A DNA stretch of 49,514 nt, taken from contig CAMYIZ010000001.1 in assembly GCA_947258585.1 (NCBI GenBank), positions 1 to 49,514 of the forward strand. Direction: 5' to 3'. A program made the position numbers and the translations under genes. Source of the DNA: an uncultured Haliea sp. (lineage in GTDB: Bacteria > Pseudomonadota > Gammaproteobacteria > Pseudomonadales > Halieaceae). The notes beneath the pieces were generated by a model. The model searched no databases and was not told where the DNA came from. It worked only from the letters and a program-made list of their open reading frames with translations. Positions 7,985-17,374 of this stretch are shown here, in pieces (within the stretch, counting starts at the first letter, position 1; every line of letters begins with the position of its first letter).

Positions 7985-9121
7985 CTAGGCAAAGCTGAAT
8001 CGGGACAGTTTGTAGTGGGACAGGTCGATGGGAGTAGCGCCGGTGGCGATCAGCTCCGCGAGGGTCTCACCCACCCCGGGGCCAATCTGGAATCCGGAGC
8101 CGGAAAACCCGAACGCATAGAACAGCCCACTGACCCGCTCGCTGGGTCCCGCCACCGGCTGGCCATCGGGCATATAACCCTCGGTACCACTCCAGACACG
8201 AATAATGTTGAGCTGTCCCATCTCAGGCACCAGACGGCGAATTTCCTCGAGCTGGGCAAGGGTATTCTGCGGACGCACACGGGTATGCCCGGTAGTGGGG
8301 TAGCCCGGGGCCTTGTAACCACCGCCAAAAATGATGTTTCCACGAGGGATCTGCCGACAATAAACGGACTCTTTGGCGACCGCGGTGTAGACCCCCAGGG
8401 AGGGCTTGATGCCATAGCTCACCGGCTCCGTCACCGCCATCGTCGGCCCCCAACTGGTCATGGGGACAGGCTCGCCGAACTGGGCAGTCAATTCGCCTGC
8501 CCACGCGCCGGTGGCCAGCACCAGTACCGGAGCCCTGAATTGGCGCTGATCAGCACTCTCCACCCGGAAGTCATCCGCCACCTTTTCCACCGCGACGATG
8601 CGAATGTTCTCCTCCACCCTGGCGCCAAGCCGACCTGCGGCGCGGGCGAACGCAGGCGCGACAAGGCGGGGGTTGGCGTGCCCGTCCTCCATCGACAGGG
8701 ACCCTGCCATCACCTCCGGGCCGAGAAACGGAAACCGGGCCTGTAGCTCAGGAGCCTCCAGGTACTCCAGGTTCAGTCCGTATTCCTTCGCGTCGATGGC
8801 GTACTGCTCCATCGCCGCGGCATCGCGGTCGCTCCCCCGGTAACAGACACGCATATGGCCGGACTGGAGGTATTCGACCTCCGCCTCCAGCAGGGTATTG
8901 GCGCGACGCCAGATGGCGCTGGCGCGATTGGCCAGGGGCAGCTGATAGAGGGGGCGGCCCTGCCTGCGCACGCCGCCATAGTTGACGCCGCTGGCGTGCC
9001 GGCCCACCAGGTCCCGCTCCAGCAGGGTCACGGACAGACCGCGCTGGGCGAGGAAAAAAGCCGTGGAGGAGCCCATGATGCCGCCACCCACCACAATCAC
9101 GTCGCTGGCCTGCGCCCTCAT
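7985..9121 (-). CDS. Flavin oxidoreductase, beta subunit of a three-subunit amino-acid/opine dehydrogenase
   Basis: A 378-residue protein of the D-amino-acid oxidase (DAO) family. An FAD-binding GxGxxG stands near the N-terminus (DVIVVGGGIMGSSTAFFLAQ), followed by LLERDLVGRHASG and a C-terminal block (GYMPDGQPVAGPS, FSGSGFQIGPGVGETLAELI) that closes the FAD site. This subunit normally oxidises the C-N bond of an imino or amino acid. Its start overlaps the preceding alpha-subunit gene by 4 bases (ATGA). The gamma-alpha-beta order equals hcnA-hcnB-hcnC and that of opine oxidases and D-hydroxyproline dehydrogenases. The true substrate cannot be read from sequence. Location in the importer operon argues for catabolism rather than cyanide formation. 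Confidence 0.8.
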   Translation of the reverse strand: MRAQASDVIVVGGGIMGSSTAFFLAQRGLSVTLLERDLVGRHASGVNYGGVRRQGRPLYQLPLANRASAIWRRANTLLEAEVEYLQSGHMRVCYRGSDRDAAAMEQYAIDAKEYGLNLEYLEAPELQARFPFLGPEVMAGSLSMEDGHANPRLVAPAFARAAGRLGARVEENIRIVAVEKVADDFRVESADQRQFRAPVLVLATGAWAGELTAQFGEPVPMTSWGPTMAVTEPVSYGIKPSLGVYTAVAKESVYCRQIPRGNIIFGGGYKAPGYPTTGHTRVRPQNTLAQLEEIRRLVPEMGQLNIIRVWSGTEGYMPDGQPVAGPSERVSGLFYAFGFSGSGFQIGPGVGETLAELIATGATPIDLSHYKLSRFSFA

Positions 9122-10521
9122 GAGTCCTTCTCCAAGGCAACAGGCAGAGGCTTGACCGGGGCCTGGGCGCGCAGGCGACCGGCCTCCTCAATGGCTACCC
9201 CGCCATCGCTGGCGATGATTTCGGCTGCGGCATTGCCGCAATAGCGGCCCTGGCAGCGTCCCATCCCCACCCGGCTGAAAGCCTTGGTCCGATTCACTTC
9301 ACGGCTGCCGGTAACGCTCAGGGTCGCGCGCAGTTCACCGACACGGATCGCCTCGCAGCGGCACACGATGGTGTCATCAACCAGTTCGGCGGCGAACGCT
9401 GCAGGCCAGGGAAAAGCCTGGTTGAGACCGCGCGCGAAGCGCTGCAGTTTTACCAGTTTGCGGCGCAGGGAATCCATCCTGCTGCTATCGACTCTGGCAC
9501 CGCTATCCTCCAGGGCCGCCAGCGCCGCCAACTCACCGCTGGCTTCGGCACCATCGGCGCCGAGTATCCTGGCGCCGTCACCCGCCAGGTAAACATCGTC
9601 AATGCTGCTGCGGCCATCGCGGTCGGCAAGGGGAAGCCACTGGCGGGTTGGCTGGTCAAACCGGAATTCGCAGCGCGCCAGATCGGCCAGTTGGTTCTCC
9701 GGGCGCAGGTGATAGCCCATGGCAACTGCATCGCAGGCAAGCGTACGGGTTTTGCCCATACTGTCGCGGAAGCTCACCGCAGCAACTCCGCTATCATCGC
9801 TGCCCTCTATCGCCACAGGCCGGATGCCGAAATACACCGGCACCCGGGCGCGATACAGGGAGGCCGTCAACAGCATGCCTTTCCACAGGGCCCTGGGCTG
9901 GGCCAGCAGCTTCGGCAGTGCAGCTACCCGGCGCCACAGAGCCGAGGTGTCGAGCACTGCGGCAACGGTAGCCCCTGCTGCAGCGTACTGCGCGGCCACC
10001 AGGTACAGCAGTGCGCCCGTACCCATGAACACCACCCGGCTGCCGACGGCACAGGCCTGGGACTTCAGCGCCACCTGGGCGCCCCCGAGACTGAACGTTC
10101 CGGCGAGCTGCCAACCCTTGACCGGCATCAGGCGATCCGTGGCGCCGGTGCAGAGGATCAGCGCGTCGTAGGCGAGCGCGCGCTGGCGGTTGCCGCACAC
10201 GGTGTACACATGGTTGTCGGCGATATTCCAGATCAGCGTCTCGGGCATGTAGTCGATATGCTCGAGCAGACTGTCGAACGTGCGGTGGATGGACTCTGCC
10301 TTCGCGGCCTCACTGCCGTAAAGCGCCGCATAGGGCCGGGTAAAATTTTCCGGCTGGCGCCGGTAGATCTGGCCACCGCTGCGACGCCCTTCGTCAACTA
10401 CGACTGGGCGGATACCGGCCTTGACCAGCGTCTCGGCACAGCGCACACCCGCGGGGCCCGCGCCCACCACCACGACCCGCGGCGTCGCTGGCCCTGCAGA
10501 GTCTACGTCAGCTCCGCCCAC
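9118..10521 (-). CDS. FAD/NAD-binding oxidoreductase with [2Fe-2S] site, alpha subunit (HcnB/OoxA type)
   Basis: A 467-residue protein with an N-terminal dinucleotide fold (RVVVVGAGPAGVRCAETLVK), GGQIYRRQP, a second Rossmann motif (RVVFMGTGALLYLVAAQYAA) and VYLAGDGARILGADGAEASG binding the flavin. The C-terminus holds a BFD-like iron-sulfur region: VCRCEAIRVGEL (CxC) and GRCQGRYCGNAA (C-x4-C). In HcnABC, nopaline/octopine oxidases and D-hydroxyproline dehydrogenases this subunit passes electrons from the substrate-oxidising flavin subunit to the respiratory chain. It overlaps the gamma gene by 19 bases and the beta gene by 4, indicating translational coupling and a fixed complex. Confidence 0.82.
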   Translation of the reverse strand: MGGADVDSAGPATPRVVVVGAGPAGVRCAETLVKAGIRPVVVDEGRRSGGQIYRRQPENFTRPYAALYGSEAAKAESIHRTFDSLLEHIDYMPETLIWNIADNHVYTVCGNRQRALAYDALILCTGATDRLMPVKGWQLAGTFSLGGAQVALKSQACAVGSRVVFMGTGALLYLVAAQYAAAGATVAAVLDTSALWRRVAALPKLLAQPRALWKGMLLTASLYRARVPVYFGIRPVAIEGSDDSGVAAVSFRDSMGKTRTLACDAVAMGYHLRPENQLADLARCEFRFDQPTRQWLPLADRDGRSSIDDVYLAGDGARILGADGAEASGELAALAALEDSGARVDSSRMDSLRRKLVKLQRFARGLNQAFPWPAAFAAELVDDTIVCRCEAIRVGELRATLSVTGSREVNRTKAFSRVGMGRCQGRYCGNAAAEIIASDGGVAIEEAGRLRAQAPVKPLPVALEKDS

Positions 10522-10811
10522 GTGCCCTCCAGGCGAGAGGTAAGGATTTTCATGTTCTCCTGCACGGGGGTAGAACAGGCGCGCAAGCGGGCCCCCTCTT
10601 CCGTGCGTACCCAGCAGTCCTGGCAGGCACCCATCAGGCAGAAGCCGGCACGGGCGCTGGGATCGAATTCGGACCGGCGCAGATGATCGCCGTGGTTGAG
10701 CATGGCCACCATCAGGGTATCGCCCTCCAGTGCATGGACCGGTTCGCCATCCACCCAGATACTGACGCTGCGCCGACCCGCCTCACCCAGGCGCTGGAAC
10801 CGTCCTGCCAT
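10503..10811 (-). CDS. [2Fe-2S] ferredoxin-like gamma subunit (HcnA type)
   Basis: A 102-residue protein that begins with the plant-type ferredoxin strand pattern (VSIWVDGEPVHALEGDTLMVAML). It carries the cluster motif FCLMGACQDCWV (C-x4-C-x2-C), with the fourth Cys in RLRACSTPV. This is the small electron-transfer subunit of the same three-part dehydrogenase. Its ATG overlaps the stop of the ABC ATPase gene by one base (TGATG), and its 3' end overlaps the alpha subunit gene by 19 bases. Confidence 0.83.
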   Translation of the reverse strand: MAGRFQRLGEAGRRSVSIWVDGEPVHALEGDTLMVAMLNHGDHLRRSEFDPSARAGFCLMGACQDCWVRTEEGARLRACSTPVQENMKILTSRLEGTWAELT

Positions 10812-12640
10812 CAGCGCTGCGCCGCCATGGCATAGTCACGGGGTGGCAGCAGCAGTTCGGCTTCACTGTGGTGACAGAGGATCTCGCTGCCATCGCTGAG
10901 AACCACTCTCGGCGGCGCCAGCTGGTCACAGGTGCCGGCAATGCGCACTGGACAACGGTCGAGGAATGGACACAGCTCCAGGTCGCGGACTCCATCCACA
11001 AGGGGCACAGGCGCGACTGGCCGCCGCGAGCGTTCCAGCCAGCCCTGCTCAAGTTCCGGCACGGAGTCAATCAGCAGCTCGGTATAGGGATGAAATGGCG
11101 GTTGCTGGAATGTGTCGCGACTACCCGCCTCCACACCGCGGCCCGCATACAACACCAGAATGTCGTCGCACAGGCTGCGGACTGTGGAAATATCGTGGCT
11201 GATGAACATGTAGGAGACGCCGAGTTCCCTGCGCAGCTCCACGAGCAGGTCGAGGATGGCCGCCCCCACTACCGTATCCAGGGCGGAGGTGACTTCGTCG
11301 CAAAGGATCAGTTCCGGATCCGCGGCCAGCGCCCGGGCCAGGTTGATGCGCTGCTTCTGGCCGCCGGACAATTCTCCGCAGCGGCGCCCGGCAACGGTGG
11401 CGGGAAGCTTTACCAGATCCAGCATTGCGCCGATCCGGCGCTCCCGCTCGTTTCCTTTCAGGCCATGATAGAAAGTGAGGGGCCGCCCCAATACCTGGGC
11501 CACGCTGTGGCTGGGGTTCAGCGCAGTATCGGCGTTCTGGAATACAATCTGGATGCGGCGGAACTGGTCCTTGCTGCGTCCCGCCAGGGTCCCTGGCAGT
11601 GGCTCCCCATCGAGCAGCACCTCACCGCGCGCGGCGGGCAGGAGCCCGGCCACGACCCGCGCCAGGGTGGATTTTCCCGAACCGGACTCACCGATCACAC
11701 CCAGGGTACGGCCCCGCAGAATCGTGAGATTCACATCCTTGAGAATCGGCATTGCCGGCATACCGTTCTTGTCGGAACGCCCGTAGCCCGCCACCAGGTT
11801 GCGGATCTCCAGCAGTGGTTGCTCTGTAGTCGCCTCGTTACCGGTGTCCCGACGGCACGGGGTGATGGCGCTGATCAGGGTCTGGGTATAGCTGTCCTCG
11901 GGCTGTTTCAGCACCTGCGCGGTCTTGCCCAGCTCGCGCACCTTACCCTGGTTCAGAACCAGGATATGGTCCGCCATCTGGGCCACTACCGCCAGGTCGT
12001 GGGAGACGTAGACCGCAGTAATACCGCGCTCGCGGATCACCCGCTTGAACGCCAGCAGCACGTCGATCTGGGTGGTGACATCAAGCGCGGTGGTCGGCTC
12101 GTCGAAGATCACCAGTTCCGGCTCGGTAATCAGCGCCATGGCCGCCATCAGGCGCTGCAGCTGACCGCCGGAAACCTGGTGCGGGTAGCGGCTGCCGATG
12201 CTCTCCGGCTCCGGCAGTGACAGCGCGCGGAACAGCTCGACCGCACGTATCTCGGCCTCCTTGCGGCTGGCCACGCCATGAATCAGGACCGCTTCGGTGA
12301 CCTGGGCCATAATGGTTTTCGAGGGGTTGAAGGAGGCCGCGGCACTCTGCGCCACATAAGACACCCGCCGCCCGCGCAGATCGCGCAAGCCACTGCGATC
12401 CAGGGACAGCACCTCGGTATCACCAACGCGAATCGAGCCGGAGCTGATTCGACAGCCGCCCCGGGCATAGCCCATCAGCGACAGCGCTATGGTGGTTTTG
12501 CCCGAGCCGGACTCACCGATCAGCGCCAGCACCTCGCCCCGGGGGATGGCAAAGGCGACATCGTCGACAATAGTGACCTCATCATTGTCGCCCGTGGGCG
12601 CAGTGACCTTCAGGCCAGATACCTTGATATGTTCACTCAT
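10811..12640 (-). CDS. Fused dipeptide/opine ABC transporter ATPase (DppD-DppF type)
   Basis: A 609-residue protein with two complete ABC ATPase halves. The first has Walker A GESGSGKTTIALSLMG near residue 41, signature VSGGQLQRLMAAMAL and Walker B LVIFDEPTTALD. The second has GESGSGKSTLARVVAG near 315, signature LSGGQKQRINLARAL and LILCDEVTSALD. The C-terminal block with spaced Cys (CPFLDRCPVRIAGTC) is the oligopeptide-transporter extension that often holds an iron-sulfur cluster in DppD/OppD proteins. Fusion of the two ATPases is common in this family. It powers the importer made with the permeases at 12670-14454 and the binding protein at 14495-16069. Confidence 0.9.
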   Translation of the reverse strand: MSEHIKVSGLKVTAPTGDNDEVTIVDDVAFAIPRGEVLALIGESGSGKTTIALSLMGYARGGCRISSGSIRVGDTEVLSLDRSGLRDLRGRRVSYVAQSAAASFNPSKTIMAQVTEAVLIHGVASRKEAEIRAVELFRALSLPEPESIGSRYPHQVSGGQLQRLMAAMALITEPELVIFDEPTTALDVTTQIDVLLAFKRVIRERGITAVYVSHDLAVVAQMADHILVLNQGKVRELGKTAQVLKQPEDSYTQTLISAITPCRRDTGNEATTEQPLLEIRNLVAGYGRSDKNGMPAMPILKDVNLTILRGRTLGVIGESGSGKSTLARVVAGLLPAARGEVLLDGEPLPGTLAGRSKDQFRRIQIVFQNADTALNPSHSVAQVLGRPLTFYHGLKGNERERRIGAMLDLVKLPATVAGRRCGELSGGQKQRINLARALAADPELILCDEVTSALDTVVGAAILDLLVELRRELGVSYMFISHDISTVRSLCDDILVLYAGRGVEAGSRDTFQQPPFHPYTELLIDSVPELEQGWLERSRRPVAPVPLVDGVRDLELCPFLDRCPVRIAGTCDQLAPPRVVLSDGSEILCHHSEAELLLPPRDYAMAAQR

Positions 12641-12669
12641 CGGGCTGCATCCTTTGGAACGTGACCATG

Positions 12670-13503
12670 CTACACCTCCCCGGTGGCGGTTTTTGCCTGC
12701 CCGCGCAAGCTGTCAATCAACAAATTGACGCCAATGGTGAGCAGCGCAATGGCCACCGCGGGCATCAACACCGCGGGAGCGCCCTCCGCCAGCCCGGAAA
12801 TATTCTCCCGCACCAGGGAGCCCAGGTCCGCATCCGGTGGCTGCATGCCGAGCCCGATAAAACTCAGGCTGCTCAGCAGCAGTACCGCCCACACAAAACG
12901 CAGTCCCACATCCGTCAGCATCGGGTGGATCATGTTGGGGAAAATTTCCACCCGCGCCAGGTAAAACCGGCCCTCGCCCCGGGCGCGCGCCACCTGCACG
13001 AAGTCCATCTGGTTGAGGTTGACCGCCAGCGAACGGGCGATACGGTAACAGCCGGGCGTGTAGCTGACACCGATGATCATGATCAACAGCGCCACGGAAG
13101 ACCCGAGCGCAGCGATCATCACCAGAGCCAGTATCTTGCCGGGAATCGCAGACAATGCGTCCATGAAACGACTGAGGGTTTCATCGACCATGCGACTGCT
13201 CACCGCTGCAAAAATGCCCAGTGCGGTGCCGAGGATGCCGGCAAAAATCGCCGCGGCGGCGCCGATGGTAATGGTGAAGCGGGCACCGTAGAGAATGCGA
13301 CTCAGGACATCCCGGCCCAGGTAGTCGGTCCCCATCGGGTAGGTGCTGCTCATCGGCAGGAACACATCGTAGTCGACGATTTCGCCCAGGGGATGGGGCG
13401 CCAGAGCCGGGCCGGCAAGGGCGACCGCCAGCCAGAAAATGACCAGGATCAGGCCAATGGAGCCGGAGAGGCGCAGAGTGCGGAATAGATTCATGGCGGC
13501 CAC
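12670..13503 (-). CDS. ABC transporter permease, DppC type
   Basis: A 277-residue inner-membrane permease with an N-terminal membrane helix (IGLILVIFWLAVALAGPALA), the periplasmic block MGTDYLGRDVLSRILYGARF that is diagnostic of DppC/OppC proteins, four or five further helices, and the EAA loop around DFVQVARARGEG and PNMIHPML. Its start follows the DppB-type stop with no gap, and its stop is 29 bases before the ATPase gene. It forms the heterodimeric channel of the operon's importer. Confidence 0.9.
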   Translation of the reverse strand: MAAMNLFRTLRLSGSIGLILVIFWLAVALAGPALAPHPLGEIVDYDVFLPMSSTYPMGTDYLGRDVLSRILYGARFTITIGAAAAIFAGILGTALGIFAAVSSRMVDETLSRFMDALSAIPGKILALVMIAALGSSVALLIMIIGVSYTPGCYRIARSLAVNLNQMDFVQVARARGEGRFYLARVEIFPNMIHPMLTDVGLRFVWAVLLLSSLSFIGLGMQPPDADLGSLVRENISGLAEGAPAVLMPAVAIALLTIGVNLLIDSLRGQAKTATGEV

Positions 13504-14454
13504 CTAGGTACGCAATTTGGGATTGGAGACGATGGCGCAGATATCGGCGATCAGCACCAGCAACAGATAGGCCGCGCAAAAAATCATGGCGCAGGTCTGG
13601 AGCAGAGGCATGTCGCGGTTGGCGACAGAGTCGACCATCAGGCTGGCGATACCGGGGTAATTGAAAATCACCTCCACTATGATGACCCCGCCCAGCAGGT
13701 AGGACAGGCTCAGGGCCACCGCGTTGGCGATCGGCCCGATGGCGTTGGGCAGGGCGTGGCGCAGCACCACGCGGGGCAGGCTGGCGCCCTTGAGCACCGC
13801 CATTTCCACGTAGGGCTGGCTCAGCTGGTCCAGCACCGCCGCGCGGGACATCCGCGCCATCTGCGCCACCAGCACGAAGAACAGCGTCAACACCGGCAGG
13901 GCGTAGGCGGCGATAAACTGCCCGAAGCTGGCGCCGGGGGGCGCGTAGGACAGGGCCGACACCCAGTTGAGCTTCACCGCGAACACCAGTACCAGCGTGG
14001 TTGCCACCAAAAACTCCGGAATGGCGACCATGGTCAGGGTCAGGGTGTTGAGAAAGCGATCCACACGCGTGCCACCGTACATGGCGGACGCGATACCCAG
14101 GGTCAAGGCCAGGGGTACGGACACAAGGGCGGCGATACCGGCCAGCAGGAGGGACCGAGGCAACCGCTCCGCCACCAGCTGGGCTACCGGCAGGTCATTG
14201 GCCAGCGAGATGCCAGGATCCCCGACAATCAGCCCCCGCAGCCAGTCCAGATAGCGCAGGTGGCCCGGCTTGTCGAGCCCCAGGACCTCCCGCAGGGCGG
14301 CCACCGCCTCGGGCGTGGCGCTCTGGCCGAGAAGTTGCTGGGCCGCGTCCCCCGGCAGCAGGCTGGACAGAGAGAACACCACCATCGACACCAGGAACAG
14401 GGTAAGCAAGACCGTGCCAATACGGCGGAGTATCAGAAACAGGACACTTTTCAT
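13504..14454 (-). CDS. ABC transporter permease, DppB type
   Basis: A 316-residue permease. The N-terminal helix (FLILRRIGTVLLTLFLVSMVVF) is followed by LLPGDAAQQLLGQSATPEAV, the conserved DppB-like periplasmic segment, and by about five more helices. LKGASLPRVVLRHALPNA is the cytoplasmic EAA loop that contacts the ATPase. It abuts the DppC-type gene directly and follows the substrate-binding-protein gene by 40 bases. Confidence 0.9.
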   Translation of the reverse strand: MKSVLFLILRRIGTVLLTLFLVSMVVFSLSSLLPGDAAQQLLGQSATPEAVAALREVLGLDKPGHLRYLDWLRGLIVGDPGISLANDLPVAQLVAERLPRSLLLAGIAALVSVPLALTLGIASAMYGGTRVDRFLNTLTLTMVAIPEFLVATTLVLVFAVKLNWVSALSYAPPGASFGQFIAAYALPVLTLFFVLVAQMARMSRAAVLDQLSQPYVEMAVLKGASLPRVVLRHALPNAIGPIANAVALSLSYLLGGVIIVEVIFNYPGIASLMVDSVANRDMPLLQTCAMIFCAAYLLLVLIADICAIVSNPKLRT

Positions 14455-14494
14455 CGGCTACGCTCCTCGCGATGAATGAATTCGGTCAAGTTGA

Positions 14495-16069
14495 TCATCC
14501 GTTCCACCACACATACTCAGCGAAGGAGTAGCCCATCAGGCCACCGGTGGGGATGGTCCCCATTCCCTGCAGGCGCTTGTCGAAACCATCGATAAAGCTG
14601 AAAAACAGCGGGATGCCCACGCCGCAGTGCTCGTGGATCATCACCTGGGCATCCACATACATCTGGCGCCGCCGCGCTTCATCGGCTTCACCCCGGGCCG
14701 CGATCACCAGTTGATCGAACCCGGGGTGGTGCCAGGCTGATTCGTTCCAGGAAGCGGTGGAGACAAAAAAGGTGCTCAACAACAGATCTATACTGGGCCG
14801 CGGGTTGACATTGCCGAAGCTCAGAGGGTGCTTCATCCAATGGTTGGACCAATAGCCGTCCGACGGCATCCGGTTGACCCTGAGGTTGAGCCCGATTTTG
14901 TGCGCGGACAACTGCAGCAGCGCCGCCATGTCCACCGAACCGGTGGCTGCGGGCGAGGCGAACAGGGGGAAAGGCGCCTTGCCCACTCCCGAACGCCGCA
15001 GGTGGTATGCGGCACGATCCAGATCATGGGCCCGCACCGGCAGGTCCGAGGCGTAGAACTTGTGGTTCGGTGGCACGGGGTGGTCGTTGCCGAGCATGCC
15101 CTTGCCGCGAAACAGGGCCCGCTTGATCGTCTCCCGGTCGAACAGGTACTTCAGTGCCAGCACGAAGTCGGGGTTGTTGCCGGGAAACTGATCCTGCCGC
15201 ATGATCAGATTGCTGTAGAGCCCGGAACTGGTTTCTTGCACCGCGGCCGTGCCGGAAGCACTGATGCGCCGGATCGATCTTGGGTCCACTGCGTTTACCA
15301 GCTGTACATCACCGGACAGGAGGGCGTTTACCCGCGCCATCTCGTCGCTGATTGCTATCAGTTCAATCTCATCCAGATAGGGTCGCCCCGGCTTCCAATA
15401 GTTCTGGTTGCGGGTAACGATGGTGCGCACCCCGGGCACGAACTCCTTCAACTTGTAGGGACCGCAGCCGGGTGCCGTGGAGAAATCCGTGGTCCCCTCC
15501 GGCACAATCAGGAAATGGGAGGTGGCCAGGATAACGGGGAAGTCCACGTTCGGACCGGCCAGCTCCACTTCCACCTGATGCGGGGTCAGGGCCCGTGCAC
15601 TACGGATATTGGCCGCGATGGAAGCCACCTTGGAGGCGACAGTCTTGTCCTTGTGCCGCAACAGGGAATAGACAACGTCGGCGGCCGTAAGGGGCTTGCC
15701 GCTGTGGAATTCCACTCCCCGACGCAGGTTGAATACCCATACCGTCATGTCGTCACTGGCAATCGATTCCGCCAGCGCAGGCAACGGGTTCAAGTCACCA
15801 TCGAACTGGGTGAGCCCGCTATAGACCATGTAGTGGCGGGTATAGTCCGTGGACAGAGCCCCCTTGGCTGGATCGAGCGTGTCCGCGGTGGAACTGGACA
15901 TACAGGCAACGCGGATGCGACCACCCTGGCGGGGTATACTCGAGGCCGCAAGGGCACTGCCGGGTAGTGACAGCGCGCCGCCGAGGCCCGCACCGAGCCC
16001 CACGGCGCCAATCGCTGCGAGCAGCTCCCGCCGCGACATGCCACCATAGATTCTGTTGCTGTCATTCAT
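14495..16069 (-). CDS. Substrate-binding protein of the ABC importer, Tat-exported (SBP_bac_5 family)
   Basis: A 524-residue periplasmic binding protein. The signal has a twin-arginine motif (MSRRELLAAIG) with a Gly/Ala-rich h-region ending at SALA, so export is probably by Tat in folded form. The mature protein carries family-5 features: DTLDPAKGALSTDYTRHYMVYSGL cut into the usual blocks, YSLLRHKD, GCGPYKLKEFVPG and NQNYWKPGRPYLDEIEL. The family binds peptides, opines, nickel chelates and similar ligands; the ligand here is unknown. The neighbouring flavin dehydrogenases suggest an amino-acid derivative. It lies 30 bases after the PuuB-like gene. Confidence 0.88.
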   Translation of the reverse strand: MNDSNRIYGGMSRRELLAAIGAVGLGAGLGGALSLPGSALAASSIPRQGGRIRVACMSSSTADTLDPAKGALSTDYTRHYMVYSGLTQFDGDLNPLPALAESIASDDMTVWVFNLRRGVEFHSGKPLTAADVVYSLLRHKDKTVASKVASIAANIRSARALTPHQVEVELAGPNVDFPVILATSHFLIVPEGTTDFSTAPGCGPYKLKEFVPGVRTIVTRNQNYWKPGRPYLDEIELIAISDEMARVNALLSGDVQLVNAVDPRSIRRISASGTAAVQETSSGLYSNLIMRQDQFPGNNPDFVLALKYLFDRETIKRALFRGKGMLGNDHPVPPNHKFYASDLPVRAHDLDRAAYHLRRSGVGKAPFPLFASPAATGSVDMAALLQLSAHKIGLNLRVNRMPSDGYWSNHWMKHPLSFGNVNPRPSIDLLLSTFFVSTASWNESAWHHPGFDQLVIAARGEADEARRRQMYVDAQVMIHEHCGVGIPLFFSFIDGFDKRLQGMGTIPTGGLMGYSFAEYVWWNG

Positions 16070-16099
16070 TCTGTATTCTCCCCCCGTTTAGCGTGAGGC

Positions 16100-17371
16100 T
16101 CAGCTGAGCCGGTCCAGCATCCCGTACCAGGCCCCGACTGCAGGCAGGAACCAGGGCTTGCCGAAGTGGCCCGGCACCGGCCTCCAGGGCAGGTTCCAGG
16201 GATTGTTGCTCGAATCACCGTTCAGGACCTCGCCCATCACCTGGCCCATATGCGTCGCCATCTGGACGCCGTGGCCGCTGTAGCCCATGGCGTAGAACAG
16301 GCCCGGCTCGCGTTCGCCGGCGCGCGGCAGGCGATCGGCACTCATGTCCACGCTCCCGCCCCAGCAGTATTTAATGGCAACATCCGCGAGCTGGGGAAAT
16401 ACCGCAACCATGGCAGCCTGCAACACACCCCCGCTTTCCTGGTCGCTGCGTGGAGTCGAGACAGTAAACCGGGCGCGGCCGCCAAACAGCAGGCGCCAGT
16501 CCGGGGTAAGCCGGAAATAGTGGCCGACATTCATGCTGGTGACACAGGCCCGGTTGGCGGGAATCAGGCTCAAGGCCCGCTCCTTACCCAGCGGTTCAGT
16601 CACCACAATAAAACTCCCCACCGGGATCACCCGGCGCCGAAACCAGGCAAAGGGGCCGGGACCACTGCCACCGGTTGCCACCAGCACCTGGGACGCCTCG
16701 AGCGTGCCCTTGGGCGTGGTGACCCGCCAGCGGCCCGACGCCTGACGCTCCAGATCAGTCACCGGCGCCTGCTCGTGGATTGCCGCGCCCTGTCGACGGG
16801 CCGCTTCCGCCAGACCGACAGCGAACCGCCCCACGTGCAACTGCGCGCTCAGGGGCTGGATCAGGCCGCCATGAAAGGCGTCGGAATCGATTTCCTCGCG
16901 CACTTCCTGCGCACTTAGCAGACGGACATCGGGATCCACATCCTTGCGCAGGGACTCCCAGGCAGCCGCCAGGCCATCGTAATGCGACGGCTTCGCGGCA
17001 AGCTTGAGCTTGCCGGTGCGCCGGAAATCACAGTCGATGCCCTCCTCCACCACCAGCCGCTCCACCGTATCGACCGCGGAGTTGTAGGTCAGGTAGTAGT
17101 ACCTGGCCCGATCGATGCCAACCTTTGCCGCCAGGGCGGCGTAGTTTTGCAGGGTGCCGTTGTTGCACTGCCCGCCGTTGCGCCCGGATGCCTCGCCAGC
17201 CACCCTGCCCTGCTCGAGCAGGCTGACCGAGGCGCCCCGCCGGGCCAACGCCAGCGCAGCGGAGAGGCCGGTCAGGCCACCGCCGACAATGGCCACATCC
17301 GGTCTCGCCGCGACCTCGCCAGCGTCGCCGACAAATGCCGGCGCGGTATCCAGCCAGTAGGCGTCAGCCAT
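16100..17371 (-). CDS. FAD-dependent amine/amino-acid oxidase, PuuB-like
   Basis: A 423-residue DAO-family flavoenzyme close in length and layout to gamma-glutamylputrescine oxidase. The FAD fold is PDVAIVGGGLTGLSAALALA with LLEQGRVAGEASGRNGGQCN, a pattern typical of PuuB-like enzymes. The C-terminal flavin loop is FYAMGYSGHGVQMATHMGQV. GSVDMSADRLPRAG is the family's substrate-side strand. The start at 17371 is three bases after the stop of the HAD gene. Such enzymes oxidise secondary or primary amines to aldehyde or keto products with oxygen as acceptor. No puuA, puuC or puuD genes are beside it, so a putrescine role is not supported by context. Confidence 0.82.
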   Translation of the reverse strand: MADAYWLDTAPAFVGDAGEVAARPDVAIVGGGLTGLSAALALARRGASVSLLEQGRVAGEASGRNGGQCNNGTLQNYAALAAKVGIDRARYYYLTYNSAVDTVERLVVEEGIDCDFRRTGKLKLAAKPSHYDGLAAAWESLRKDVDPDVRLLSAQEVREEIDSDAFHGGLIQPLSAQLHVGRFAVGLAEAARRQGAAIHEQAPVTDLERQASGRWRVTTPKGTLEASQVLVATGGSGPGPFAWFRRRVIPVGSFIVVTEPLGKERALSLIPANRACVTSMNVGHYFRLTPDWRLLFGGRARFTVSTPRSDQESGGVLQAAMVAVFPQLADVAIKYCWGGSVDMSADRLPRAGEREPGLFYAMGYSGHGVQMATHMGQVMGEVLNGDSSNNPWNLPWRPVPGHFGKPWFLPAVGAWYGMLDRLS

Positions 17372-17374
17372 ACA

